Source: an uncultured Oscillibacter sp.
GTDB taxonomy: Bacteria; Bacillota; Clostridia; Oscillospirales; Oscillospiraceae
Direction: 5' to 3'
Assembly: GCA_905200545.1 (NCBI GenBank)
Contig: CAJKKQ010000007.1
Location: 1 to 64,000 of the forward strand
DNA: 64,000 nucleotides
Shown here in pieces: positions 41,010 through 49,031 of the stretch. How positions within the stretch are numbered: position 1 is the first letter of the stretch; each line of letters begins with the position of its first letter. The notes under the pieces are model-generated. The model was given only the letters and a program-made list of their open reading frames with translations. It was not told the origin of the DNA and did no database searches. Made by a program: the position numbers and the translations under genes.

Positions 41010-41971
41010 TCGAGCGCTACGACGTGGCCCCGCTGGACGGCATCACCCGGGCGGTATTCCGCCGGGTGCATCACCGGATGTTCGGCGGGGCAGACCGGTA
41101 CTTTATCCCCTTTTTCTCGCCTACCGATCAGCATATCATCACCCGCCGGGACCTGCGGGAGCTGGATCCGGCCAACAACGTGGGGCTGCCCCTGGTGCCC
41201 CAGATCATGACCCGCCGGGCTCCGGATTTTCTCTGGGGCGCTCAGGTGATGGAGGAGATGGGCTACGGTGAGGTGAATCTGAACCTGGGCTGTCCCTCCG
41301 GCACCGTTACCGCAAAGGGAAAGGGCTCCGGCTTTCTGGCCAAGCCGGAGGAGCTGGACCACTTTTTTGAGGAGGTGTTTGCCTCTGTCCGCCTGCCGGT
41401 CTCCGTCAAAACCCGGCTGGGCATCCGGGAAGCGGAGGAATTCCCCCGCCTGCTGGAGATTTTCAACCGCTATCCCATCAAGACCCTCACCATCCATCCC
41501 CGGGTGCAGAAGGAGTTCTACAAGGGCCCTATCCACCGGGACGTGTTCGCGGCGGCCGCTGTCGGGAGCCGCAATCCCGTGTGCTACAACGGCGACCTTT
41601 TGACGGTGGAGGACTGCCGGGCTTTTGAACAGGAATTTCCCCAGGTGGATGCTGTGATGATCGGGCGGGCGGTGGTGGCGGACCCGGCCCTGCTGCGCAA
41701 GATCCGGGGCGGCGCCCCTGCCACCCGGGAGGAGCTCCAGCGCTTCACGGCAGAGCTCTACCGGGAGTATCAGGAGTTCTACGGCCAGGTGGGTACTGCC
41801 GCCCAGCGGATGAAGGAGGTCTGGTTCTACCTGATCCATCTCTTTGAGGGCGGAGAGCGCATCGACAAGAAGATGCGCCGCTCCCGCAGCCCCGGGGAGT
41901 ATGAGTCCCTGGAGGCCCAGATCTTCGCCGAGCTTCCCCTCCGGGATCACGCGGAGGGCCCGCTGATTTAA
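41006..41971 (+). CDS. tRNA-dihydrouridine synthase family protein
   Basis: 321 residues. Flavin enzyme that reduces uridine in tRNA D-loops. TIM barrel with VAPLDGITRAVFRR at the start, catalytic Cys96 in NLGCPSGTVT, VKTRLGI and IHPRVQKEFYKGP, and the FMN-phosphate motif VMIGRAVVADPALL. The C-terminal helical domain binds tRNA. Which D-loop position it modifies is not evident. It starts at the ATGA overlap, so translation is coupled to the ArsC-like gene. Confidence 0.92.
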   Translation: MIERYDVAPLDGITRAVFRRVHHRMFGGADRYFIPFFSPTDQHIITRRDLRELDPANNVGLPLVPQIMTRRAPDFLWGAQVMEEMGYGEVNLNLGCPSGTVTAKGKGSGFLAKPEELDHFFEEVFASVRLPVSVKTRLGIREAEEFPRLLEIFNRYPIKTLTIHPRVQKEFYKGPIHRDVFAAAAVGSRNPVCYNGDLLTVEDCRAFEQEFPQVDAVMIGRAVVADPALLRKIRGGAPATREELQRFTAELYREYQEFYGQVGTAAQRMKEVWFYLIHLFEGGERIDKKMRRSRSPGEYESLEAQIFAELPLRDHAEGPLI

Positions 41972-42001
41972 GCGTGCCCGGAGAGTGGCGCGAAATAGCG
42001 G

Positions 42002-42030
42002 TTGCAACTTCCGGGAAAACTCGATATACT
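42002..42030 (+). promoter_or_regulatory. Promoter of the aspartate aminotransferase operon
   Basis: TTGCAA at 42002-42007, 17-nt spacer, TATACT at 42025-42030. Confidence 0.7.
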
Positions 42031-42071
42031 GATGAAAGCAAAAAATCCGCCAGAGAAAGGATGGTTTTACC

Positions 42072-43346
42072 ATGAAAGCATACGCGCAGATGTCCGTTCA
42101 GGAGCGGCAGGAGGAGTATCGGAGCCTCCAGCGGGAGTTTGAGGATCTCAAGGCCCGCGGTTTGAAGCTGAATATGGCTCGCGGCAAGCCCGGCAAGGAG
42201 CAGCTGGATCTGGTGAGCGATATTTTCGGTTTGATGCAGAAGCCTGAGGACTATGTTTCCGATGGTGTGGACGTGCGCAACTACGGTGAGCTCTGCGGCC
42301 TGCCTGCCGCCCGGAAGCTGTTTGCGGACATCCTGGGCTGCAAGCCCGAGCAGGTGTTTGCCGGCGGCAACGCCAGTTTGCAGCTGATGTACGATACCAT
42401 TGCCAAGGCCTATACCCACGGCCTGCTGCACAGCGAGCGCCCCTGGTGCAAGGAGCCGGTGGTGAAGTGGCTGTGCCCCGCCCCCGGCTATGACCGCCAC
42501 TTCAAGGTGACGGAGTCCTTCGGCTTCGAGCTCATCACCGTCCCTATGACCGATGAGGGGCCGGATATGGACGTGGTGGAGCGCTACATCGCCGATCCGG
42601 CGGTGAAGGGCATGTGGAACGTGCCCAAGTACTCCAACCCCGACGGCATCATCTACTCCGCGGAGACCATCCGCCGCATCGCCTCCATGAAGCCCGCCGC
42701 CCCGGATTTCCTGCTGATGTGGGACAATGCCTACTGCATCCATGAGTTCGAGGGGGACTACGTGCCCTTCCCGGACATTTTGAGCGAGTGCGAAAAGTAC
42801 GGCAACGCCGACATGGTCTTTGAGTTCGCCTCCACCTCCAAGGTGACGCTGCCCGGCGCGGGCATCTCCTGCTTCGCCTGCTCCGAGGCTAACATGGCCT
42901 ATATGGAAAAGCTCCTGACCGTCCAGGTCATCAGCTTCGACAAGGTCAACCAGCAGCGCCATGTCCTCTATCTCAAGGACAAGGCCCACACCCTGGAGCT
43001 GATGAAGAAGCACGCCGCTATCCTGGGCCCCAAGTTCCGCTGCGTGGTGGACGCCCTGGACCGGGAGATCGCCCCCCTGGAGATCGCCTCCTGGCGTCGT
43101 CCCAAGGGCGGCTACTTCGTCTCTGTCAACGCCATGCCTGGTACCGCCAAACGGACCCTGGCATTGTGCAAGGAGGCGGGTGTCACCATGACCGGCGCCG
43201 GCGCCACCTTCCCCTACGGCAAGGATCCCCAGGATTCCAATATCCGCATTGCCCCCTCCCTGCCCCCTGTTGAGGAACTGGAGCAGGCCGTGGCGGTGTT
43301 CTGCACCTGCCTGCGCATGGCGGCCCTGGAGAAGCTGGGCGTATGA
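42072..43346 (+). CDS. Aspartate aminotransferase, subgroup Ic (Asp_aminotransf family)
   Basis: 424 residues. PLP enzyme of the Asp_aminotransf (formerly Aminotran_MocR) family: LNMARGKPGKEQLDL at the N-terminus, NYGELCGLPAARKLFADILG, PAPGYDRHF, WNVPKYSNPDG, and PLP-Lys257 in EFASTSKVTLPGAGISCFA. It interconverts aspartate and oxaloacetate with 2-oxoglutarate/glutamate. It differs clearly from the T-box controlled aminotransferase at 15163, which supports a different job for that enzyme. AAAGGAT precedes ATG 42072. Overlaps the radical SAM gene by 4 nt. Confidence 0.92.
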   Translation: MKAYAQMSVQERQEEYRSLQREFEDLKARGLKLNMARGKPGKEQLDLVSDIFGLMQKPEDYVSDGVDVRNYGELCGLPAARKLFADILGCKPEQVFAGGNASLQLMYDTIAKAYTHGLLHSERPWCKEPVVKWLCPAPGYDRHFKVTESFGFELITVPMTDEGPDMDVVERYIADPAVKGMWNVPKYSNPDGIIYSAETIRRIASMKPAAPDFLLMWDNAYCIHEFEGDYVPFPDILSECEKYGNADMVFEFASTSKVTLPGAGISCFACSEANMAYMEKLLTVQVISFDKVNQQRHVLYLKDKAHTLELMKKHAAILGPKFRCVVDALDREIAPLEIASWRRPKGGYFVSVNAMPGTAKRTLALCKEAGVTMTGAGATFPYGKDPQDSNIRIAPSLPPVEELEQAVAVFCTCLRMAALEKLGV

Positions 43347-44212
43347 GATACTACGGCAGCGTTTACCGTCCCCCCTCTGAGGCCCGCAGTCTCATCGTCC
43401 AGGTGACCTACGGGTGCAGCCACAATACCTGCGCCTTTTGCAGCATGTACAAGGAAAAGCGCTTTTCCCTGCGTCCCCTGGATGAGGTGCTGGAGGACTT
43501 CCGCATGGCCCGGCAGGTCTATCCGTATGTGGATAAGATCTTCCTGGCGGATGGCGACGCCCTGGTGCGCCGGGCGGCGGAGCTCTACACCATCCTCGAT
43601 ACCATTCGGGAGCTGTTCCCGGAGTGTCAGCGGGTCACCAGCTATGCCTCTCCCGCCAGCATCCGCATCCGGACGGATGAGGAACTGCGCACCTTGCGGG
43701 AGAAAGGACTCACCATGGTCTACATGGGCCTGGAGTCCGGCTGCGATCAGGTGCTGGAGCTGATGAACAAGGGACACAAGGCCGCGGAGATCGTGGAGAT
43801 GGGGCAGAAGGTCCGCAAAAACGGCATGGCCCTCTCCGTCACCGCCATCACCGGCCTGGGCGGCCCGGAACTGCTGGAGTCCCACGCTGTGGAGACTGCC
43901 AAAGCCTTCAACGCCATGAATCCGGAGTATATCGGCATGCTGACGCTGATGGTGGAGCCGGAGACCCCCCTCTATGACTGGGTCCATACCGGAAAGTTCC
44001 AACTGCTCACTCAGCCTCAGGTCCTGGAGGAGACCCGCCTCCTGGTGGAGAACCTGGACAGCCCCGGCAGTGTGTTCCGTATGAACCATGCCAGCAACTA
44101 CCTGGTGCTCAAGGGGACCCTCAATCAGGACCAGGAGGCCATGTTGCGCACCATCGACGCGGCGGAGCACGACCTCAGCCGCCTGCGGCCGGAGGCCTGG
44201 CGGGGCCTTTGA
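43343..44212 (+). CDS. Radical SAM protein of unknown substrate
   Basis: 289 residues. Radical SAM/Elp3-like barrel with the 4Fe-4S site CSHNTCAFC (Cys 25, 30, 33). The spacing is CX4CX2C, one residue longer than the textbook CX3CX2C but recurrent in this subfamily. Other blocks: DKIFLADGDAL, YMGLESGCDQVLELMNKG, and SVTAITGLGG. No extra Fe-S domain or B12 domain is visible. Coupled by ATGA to the aspartate aminotransferase gene, though a metabolic link is not obvious. A terminator closes the unit. Confidence 0.88.
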   Translation: MRYYGSVYRPPSEARSLIVQVTYGCSHNTCAFCSMYKEKRFSLRPLDEVLEDFRMARQVYPYVDKIFLADGDALVRRAAELYTILDTIRELFPECQRVTSYASPASIRIRTDEELRTLREKGLTMVYMGLESGCDQVLELMNKGHKAAEIVEMGQKVRKNGMALSVTAITGLGGPELLESHAVETAKAFNAMNPEYIGMLTLMVEPETPLYDWVHTGKFQLLTQPQVLEETRLLVENLDSPGSVFRMNHASNYLVLKGTLNQDQEAMLRTIDAAEHDLSRLRPEAWRGL

Positions 44213-44242
44213 GAATCAGGCCGCTTCCGAAAACTGAAAACG

Positions 44243-44280
44243 GCCCCGGCGTATGCAGCGCATGCGCCGGGGCTTTTTCC
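44243..44280 (+). terminator. Terminator of the radical SAM gene
   Basis: GCCCCGGCG / CGCCGGGGC stem with inner ATGC/GCAT pairs and TTTTT. Confidence 0.85.
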
Positions 44281-44315
44281 TTCTTAATAAAAATTCCAGT
44301 TTGTGGAACGGAAAT

Positions 44316-44348
44316 TGCAAAACTTTTTCCGTGGCTGATGCGTCTAAT
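44316..44348 (+). promoter_or_regulatory. ECF-type (SigV-like) autoregulatory promoter
   Basis: A TGCAAAACTTTTT -35 region (44316-44328) and CGTCTAAT -10 (44341-44348) match the AAC-TTTTT / CGTCTAA type promoters of SigV-like ECF factors. It lies directly before the sigma gene, with the start codon 30 nt after it. Confidence 0.7.
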
Positions 44349-44377
44349 AGACAGAATGAGAAGAAAGGATCCTCATT

Positions 44378-44869
44378 GTGGCACGAATTCCGGAAGATCA
44401 ATTAACTGCTTTCCTTGTGGAAAACCAGGCGCGGTTTTACCGTCTGGCTTACAGCTATCTCAAAGACAGGGAAGAGGCTCTGGACGCGGTACAGACTGCT
44501 GTCTGCAGGGCACTGGAAAAACAAGATAGCCTGCATGAGCCGGAGGCCCTTCGCACTTGGTTTTACCGCATTTTGGTAAATACTTGTACAGACCTGCTGC
44601 GCCAGCGTAAGCGGGTGACCTTTGTGCCCCCCGATGCCCTGGACTGCGGCAGCTATGAAGATCCGCTGCCGGCAGACGATACGCTCTCCCGCAGGGTGGA
44701 TGCCCTGCCGCCGGAGATCCAGACCATTGTGAAACTGCGGTTTTACGAGGAACTGTCTCTCAAGGAGATCAGCGCCGTCACCGGCTGGAACCTGAGTACG
44801 GTCAAGACTCGCTTGTATACGGGTTTGAAGAAGCTCAGGGTGTCTATGGAAGGAGTGGAAATTTTATGA
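44378..44869 (+). CDS. sigV: ECF sigma factor, SigV-like
   Basis: 163 residues, GTG start. Region 2 (FYRLAYSYLKDREEALDAVQ) and region 4 (KLRFYEELSLKEISAVTGWN, then LSTVKTRLYTGLKKL) are complete. In B. subtilis and C. difficile, SigV is released when lysozyme triggers degradation of RsiV, then turns on wall-modifying enzymes. The same two-gene arrangement with an ATGA overlap is present here, and the promoter in front fits self-activation. No oatA or pgdA homologue lies next to it, so targets are elsewhere. Confidence 0.9.
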   Translation: MARIPEDQLTAFLVENQARFYRLAYSYLKDREEALDAVQTAVCRALEKQDSLHEPEALRTWFYRILVNTCTDLLRQRKRVTFVPPDALDCGSYEDPLPADDTLSRRVDALPPEIQTIVKLRFYEELSLKEISAVTGWNLSTVKTRLYTGLKKLRVSMEGVEIL

Positions 44870-45723
44870 ATAAGTGGACCAGCGCGAAAAATGATTATGA
44901 GCAGATTCCCATCCCCGAAGAATTGGCGGACCGTGTCCAGGCCGGGATCCGGCAGGGAAAGGCAGCACACCGCCGGAGCGTGGGTGCCCGCCGGGCGTGG
45001 CGCTCTGTGGGTACCGTGGCAGCCTGCTTTGCCCTGCTGCTGGGCGGACTGAATTTGTCCCCGACGTTTGCAGCCGCTGCTGCCGACGTGCCGGTGCTGG
45101 GCGGAGTGTTTCAGGTACTGACCGTCCGCAGCTATGAGACCACCCAGGGTCAGACCAATTACCAGGTCTCCGTGCCGGAGATCGAGGCGGACAGTGATCT
45201 GGCGGACAAGGTGAATGCCGAGATCCAGGAGCGGGTGGATCAGCATCTGGCCGAGACCAAGGAACTCTTCGCGGAATATAAGGAGGCATTCCTGGCCACC
45301 GGCGGCACCGAGGAGGAATGGGAACAGCGGCAGATGGATGTCATCGTGGACTATGAGATCAAGAGTCAGACGGACACCACCGTATCCTTTGTGGTGGATC
45401 TGTTCCAGGGTTCCTTCAATGCCTATAACCAGCAGTATTTCTACAACCTGGATCTGGAGAACGACCGGGATATCACCCTGAAAGATCTCCTGGGCGAGGA
45501 TTGGGTGAATATCTGCAACCAGTCCATCCAGGCGCAGATTGATGCCAGCGTGGATGAAAATGGCTTCACCTATTTCTTCCCCGCAGACCAAGGCGGTTTC
45601 ACCACTGTGGATGAGAACACCTCGTTCTATATCCGGGACGATGGTGTGCCTGTGGTGGTGTTCCCCCGCTATTCCATCGCCGCCGGTGCTGCCGGCGCGG
45701 TGGAGTTCCCCATCGAGAAATAA
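44866..45723 (+). CDS. rsiV: Anti-sigma factor RsiV-like
   Basis: 285 residues, matching the length of B. subtilis RsiV as I recall it. A short cytoplasmic sigma-binding N-terminus (1-45), one membrane helix (~47-70), and a large extracytoplasmic region with the DUF4163/DUF3298 architecture (YQVSVPEIEADSDLADKVN ... FYNLDLENDRDITLKDLLG). In the known system the DUF3298 domain binds lysozyme and exposes a cleavage site for signal peptidase, freeing SigV. Overlaps the sigma gene by 4 nt. A lipoprotein with the same DUF3298 domain is encoded at 60434. Confidence 0.88.
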   Translation: MNKWTSAKNDYEQIPIPEELADRVQAGIRQGKAAHRRSVGARRAWRSVGTVAACFALLLGGLNLSPTFAAAAADVPVLGGVFQVLTVRSYETTQGQTNYQVSVPEIEADSDLADKVNAEIQERVDQHLAETKELFAEYKEAFLATGGTEEEWEQRQMDVIVDYEIKSQTDTTVSFVVDLFQGSFNAYNQQYFYNLDLENDRDITLKDLLGEDWVNICNQSIQAQIDASVDENGFTYFFPADQGGFTTVDENTSFYIRDDGVPVVVFPRYSIAAGAAGAVEFPIEK

Positions 45724-45756
45724 TTCAACATCAAAACATTGCCGAATTGCCAGCTG

Positions 45757-45792
45757 AACGAGGCGGACGCATTGCGTCCGCCTCGTTTGATT
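45757..45792 (+). terminator. Terminator of sigV-rsiV
   Basis: AACGAGGCGGACGC / GCGTCCGCCTCGTT 14-bp stem, ATT loop, then TGATTCT. Confidence 0.78.
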
Positions 45793-45796
45793 CTGT

Positions 45797-45830
45797 GAAA
45801 AATACCGGTGCCCCTTAGGGGCACCGGTAT
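45797..45830 (-). terminator. Terminator of the leftward glycosyltransferase operon
   Basis: ATACCGGTGCCCC / GGGGCACCGGTAT 13-bp stem, loop TTA; on the minus strand a T-run (complement of 45797-45802) follows. Confidence 0.8.
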
Positions 45831-45856
45831 CCATGGATGTATGACAGAGAGTCCTA

Positions 45857-46942
45857 TTATCCCATCCGGTGTCGGCTGCCCGGGAGCATAGCCGTCTGCC
45901 TCCTGGCCAGTTGATCCGGCAGAAGCTGGGCGGGGGTATCGTAAGGGAGGTGTTCCTTTTCGTAAATGCCTCTGAGCAGGGCTCCCATAGCCTCCAGGCT
46001 CCGGCTCCGGGCCGTTTGCAGGCCCGCTTCGGCCAGGGAGGGGAGAGAGCCGTCCAGCAAACCCGACACTTCCCGGAGAACCTGGGCGTCGTCTCCGGCC
46101 TTGTAGACCTGTACGCCGTGGGTCAGCCATCCCTCATAGACGGGGATGTCCCGCAGCACCACCGGGATGCCGCAGGCCAGAGCTTCCAGTACCACGATGC
46201 CCTCCGTCTCCTCGTGGGACAAGAAGGCAAAGACGTCGCAGCCGCAGTAGGCATCCCGCAGTTCCTCCCGCTCCACAAAGCCCGGAAAGCAGAGGTTTTC
46301 CGGAGCATTGTCCATGGCTTCCCGAATGTTCCGGGGAATCAGCTCCGGGGGCGTGTGACCGAACCAGAAAAAGCGCACATCCGGCAGGGAGCGAGCCAGC
46401 TGGACAAACTCCGGCAGGCCCTTGCGGGCAATGGTGTGTCCTACGGACATAACCACCTTGTCCTCTTCCCGCAGGCCATACCGGGCCCGGAAGGCCTGGC
46501 AGCGCTCCTGAGAGGGGGCAAAGAACCCGGTGTCCACACCATTGCTCAGGGCATAGACCGGGCGGCGGACCCCGTAGTCCGTCAGCAGGCGGCGGGAGTA
46601 CTCGGTGGGGGTGATGACCACATCACCCCGGTTGTAGCAGAGCATGATCCAGCGCCGGAACAGCGGCGCCAGGAAATTGGAGCCCCGGAAGGAATCCCGG
46701 AAATCCTCCATGGTGGAGTGGCCGTAGAAAACCACCTTTTTTCCCCGCAGCTTCGCCCACAGGGCGGCGGCCAGGGAATCGGGGAACACGGTGTTGCAGT
46801 GAACCACCCGGGCGTCCGGAGACGGACGGACGGTCACGTCGATGCCGCTGCGGCGCAGCATCTCTCTCTGGTGCTCCACGGCCCGTCCCACGCCGCTTTT
46901 GCGCACCAGGGACAGCGAGCCGGTATACAGCTGTACGCTCAT
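45857..46942 (-). CDS. GT4 glycosyltransferase, second of the glycolipid-type operon
   Basis: 361 residues. GT-B fold with KSGVGRAVEHQREMLRR at the acceptor side, ALSNGVDTGFFAP, MSVGHTIARKGLPEFV, and the donor-site EX7E block (SHEETEGIVVLEALACGIPVV). Similar proteins add a second sugar to glucosyl-diacylglycerol or related membrane lipids (LafB/IagB type). The partner GT4 and a VTT protein lie upstream in the same operon, supporting a glycolipid or lipoteichoic-acid anchor role. The sugar and acceptor are inferred only. Confidence 0.85.
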   Translation of the reverse strand: MSVQLYTGSLSLVRKSGVGRAVEHQREMLRRSGIDVTVRPSPDARVVHCNTVFPDSLAAALWAKLRGKKVVFYGHSTMEDFRDSFRGSNFLAPLFRRWIMLCYNRGDVVITPTEYSRRLLTDYGVRRPVYALSNGVDTGFFAPSQERCQAFRARYGLREEDKVVMSVGHTIARKGLPEFVQLARSLPDVRFFWFGHTPPELIPRNIREAMDNAPENLCFPGFVEREELRDAYCGCDVFAFLSHEETEGIVVLEALACGIPVVLRDIPVYEGWLTHGVQVYKAGDDAQVLREVSGLLDGSLPSLAEAGLQTARSRSLEAMGALLRGIYEKEHLPYDTPAQLLPDQLARRQTAMLPGSRHRMG

Positions 46943-46964
46943 AATATGCCTCCAATCTCCGCGC

Positions 46965-47558
46965 TCAGGCGGAAAACAAGCCGGAGATCCACCGAAAGAT
47001 CACGTTGAGGCCGATGCTGTACAACGCGATAGAGGCGGGTTTTCCCAGCAGGATGATGGCGGAAAACCGCCGCAGGGTCATACGGGTGGTGCCGGCCAGC
47101 CAGCACAGGAAATCGTCCGGTGCCACCGGGAAGAAGATGGCGGCGGCAAACCAGCGGTCAAAGTGACGGTCTGTCCAGGCCTCGTATTTCTGAATGGTTT
47201 CCTGGCGGAACAACACGGATAAAACGGGCTTTCCGTAGAGGCGCGCCAGGGCAAAGGCGGCCAGGGACCCCAGGCAGATGCCGGTATAGTTATAGGCAAA
47301 GCCCATCCAGGGACCGAAGAGTACCACGCCGGCAAGGCAGCCCAGCCCGCCGGGCAGAATGGGGATCACCACCTGCACCGCCTGAAAGAGAATGAAGGCG
47401 GCAATGCCCAGCACGCCCCAGGCCCCCACGAACTGGCGCAGGGCGTCCTGGGAGGTGAAAAGCTGATGCTTCAGGCCGTAGGCAACAAACAGCACGCACA
47501 AAACGACGCCCACGGCTGAGCAGATATTGATGGTGGTCTTGTTGATGAATTTGGGCAT
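46965..47558 (-). CDS. TVP38/TMEM64 (VTT) family membrane protein
   Basis: 197 residues, five or six membrane helices. VTT/DedA-like core: FQAVQVVIPILPGGLGCLAG with the re-entrant Pro-Gly region, GICLGSLAAFALARLYGKPV, and FPVAPDDFLCWLAGTTRMT. DedA/VTT proteins help flip lipid carriers or phospholipids across membranes, and several are needed for undecaprenyl-phosphate or phosphatidylethanolamine transport. It sits between two GT4 genes, fitting a lipid-translocation step in glycolipid synthesis. Confidence 0.87.
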   Translation of the reverse strand: MPKFINKTTINICSAVGVVLCVLFVAYGLKHQLFTSQDALRQFVGAWGVLGIAAFILFQAVQVVIPILPGGLGCLAGVVLFGPWMGFAYNYTGICLGSLAAFALARLYGKPVLSVLFRQETIQKYEAWTDRHFDRWFAAAIFFPVAPDDFLCWLAGTTRMTLRRFSAIILLGKPASIALYSIGLNVIFRWISGLFSA

Positions 47559-47582
47559 GGCTTGGTCTCCTTATGCTTGGAA

Positions 47583-48755
47583 TCAGGCAGCTCCGGCAGA
47601 GCGGGGATGGGCGCCCAATACCTGTTCATAGACGGCGGCTACCCGGGAGGCAAAGGCCTGATAGGAAAACGACTGCTGGGCCAGTTCCGCGGCGCTGCGT
47701 CCCATCTGGACACCAAGCGCGGGATCTTCCATGAGTTTTTGCAGGTGCTTGCGGAACTGGGCGCTGTCCTGATACTGCCAGCCGTTGAGCCCGTCCCGGA
47801 TGATACCCTCCAGGCATTCATCCCGGCGGCACAGGGCCGGTACGCCGGAGGAGAGGGCTTCCAGATAGGTCAGCCCCTGGGTCTCGCTGGAGGAGGCACT
47901 GACGAACACATTGCCCAGCCGGTAATAGTCCGCCACCTGATCCGGGGGGATCATTCCAGTGAAAATCACCTGTTCCGTAAGACCCAGCGCCTGCACCTGG
48001 GATTCCAGGGAGGTGCGGTAGGGGCCGTCTCCCACCAGCAGCAGCCGGACGCTGGGATCGGAAAGGGCGGCAGTCTGGTGGAGCAGTTCACTGATGTTCT
48101 TCTCCTCGGCCAGACGGCCCACATATACCATCACAAAGGCCTCTGCGGGGATACCCAGGCTGCGGCGCAGCACATTCAGCTGGATCTCATCCACCGGGCG
48201 GCAGAAGCGGCTCAGATCGATGCCGGTGGGAATCACATGGATAGGGCGGTTCACCTGATAACCCTCCAGCAGACGGCGCACTTTCACGGTGGGGGCAATG
48301 ACACAGGCGGTCTGGTTCACCACCCACCGGGAGAAGACGGACACGGCCTTGCGGCCCCACCGGCGGCTGGGGGAAAAGTAGTGGGTATAGTCCTCGTACA
48401 TGGTGTGGTAGGTATGCACCATGGGAGCGCCGGTGAGAGCGGAGAGCTTGCGGGCCATCAAAAACGTGGAGAACTCACACTGGGTATGGATGATATCCGG
48501 CTTCCAAGCCGCCAGCTCCTGTAAGAGCTCCGTCCCGGGAGCGGCGCGCAGACGGGCACCGGGATAGATGCGCCCGGCGCCGATGGCGCCGATGGCCGTA
48601 ACCGGACCCTCTGTGCGGGAGTGGGCGGTTTCGGACAAGGTCAGAATCCGAACCTCGTGGCCCATAGCCTCCAGCCCACGCTGCAGGTTTAAGACAGATG
48701 TCACCACCCCATTGACGGTGGGGGCATACCAGTCTGATGTAATCAGAATTTTCAT
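47583..48755 (-). CDS. GT4 glycosyltransferase, diacylglycerol-glucosyltransferase-like
   Basis: 390 residues. Start ATG 48755 (MKILITSDWYAPTVNGVVTS) follows GGAGAG. GT-B enzyme with VHTYHTMYEDYTHYF and VIPTGIDLSRFCRP, FVMVYVGRLAEEKNISELLH, and the EX7E donor site in ASSSETQGLTYLEALSSGVPA. This N-terminus and the HTYHTMYEDYTHY motif are typical of 1,2-diacylglycerol 3-alpha-glucosyltransferases (LafA/IagA/alMGS type). It is the first gene of the leftward operon and has a strong promoter with an operator-like repeat over the start site. Confidence 0.87.
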   Translation of the reverse strand: MKILITSDWYAPTVNGVVTSVLNLQRGLEAMGHEVRILTLSETAHSRTEGPVTAIGAIGAGRIYPGARLRAAPGTELLQELAAWKPDIIHTQCEFSTFLMARKLSALTGAPMVHTYHTMYEDYTHYFSPSRRWGRKAVSVFSRWVVNQTACVIAPTVKVRRLLEGYQVNRPIHVIPTGIDLSRFCRPVDEIQLNVLRRSLGIPAEAFVMVYVGRLAEEKNISELLHQTAALSDPSVRLLLVGDGPYRTSLESQVQALGLTEQVIFTGMIPPDQVADYYRLGNVFVSASSSETQGLTYLEALSSGVPALCRRDECLEGIIRDGLNGWQYQDSAQFRKHLQKLMEDPALGVQMGRSAAELAQQSFSYQAFASRVAAVYEQVLGAHPRSAGAA

Positions 48756-48800
48756 ACACTCTCTCCTTGCCGCTCCTGGACGGCACACAACAACTGTATC

Positions 48801-48827
48801 AACCGTATTAGTTCATCTAGTACGGTT
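48801..48827. promoter_or_regulatory. Inverted-repeat operator of the glycolipid-type operon
   Basis: AACCGTATTAG (48801-48811), 5-nt spacer, CTAGTACGGTT (48817-48827): 11-bp arms with one mismatch, covering the predicted start site. Confidence 0.6.
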
Positions 48828-48829
48828 AT

Positions 48830-48858
48830 AGCATACAGAATCCATGTTTGCTTGTCAA
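48830..48858 (-). promoter_or_regulatory. Promoter of the glycolipid-type operon
   Basis: Minus strand: TTGACA (48853-48858), 17-nt spacer, TATGCT (48830-48835). The remaining 130 nt up to the gdhA terminator holds nothing I recognise. Confidence 0.75.
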
Positions 48859-48993
48859 TCGTCCTCCTGTAAAATTCATGGTTTTGCAACATTTTCCGTC
48901 TCCTTTACAAATAAGAGCGGGAAATGCACGGGATGTTACGGTTGTCTTGCTCATTGATACGAGGCGGAATACCTGATTTCTTCAAAAGTCCGC

Positions 48994-49025
48994 AAAAAAA
49001 CCGGCGCACGATTTCGTGCGCCGGT
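48994..49025 (-). terminator. Terminator of gdhA
   Basis: ACCGGCGCACGA / TCGTGCGCCGGT 12-bp stem; on the minus strand seven T follow (complement of 48994-49000). Confidence 0.9.
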
Positions 49026-49031
49026 CATTCA

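Noticed and set aside
48859..48993. Possible small RNA or gene in the gap upstream of the glycolipid-type operon
   Set aside because: Only scattered AT-rich sequence; no open frame with a ribosome site and no strong structure besides the gdhA terminator.
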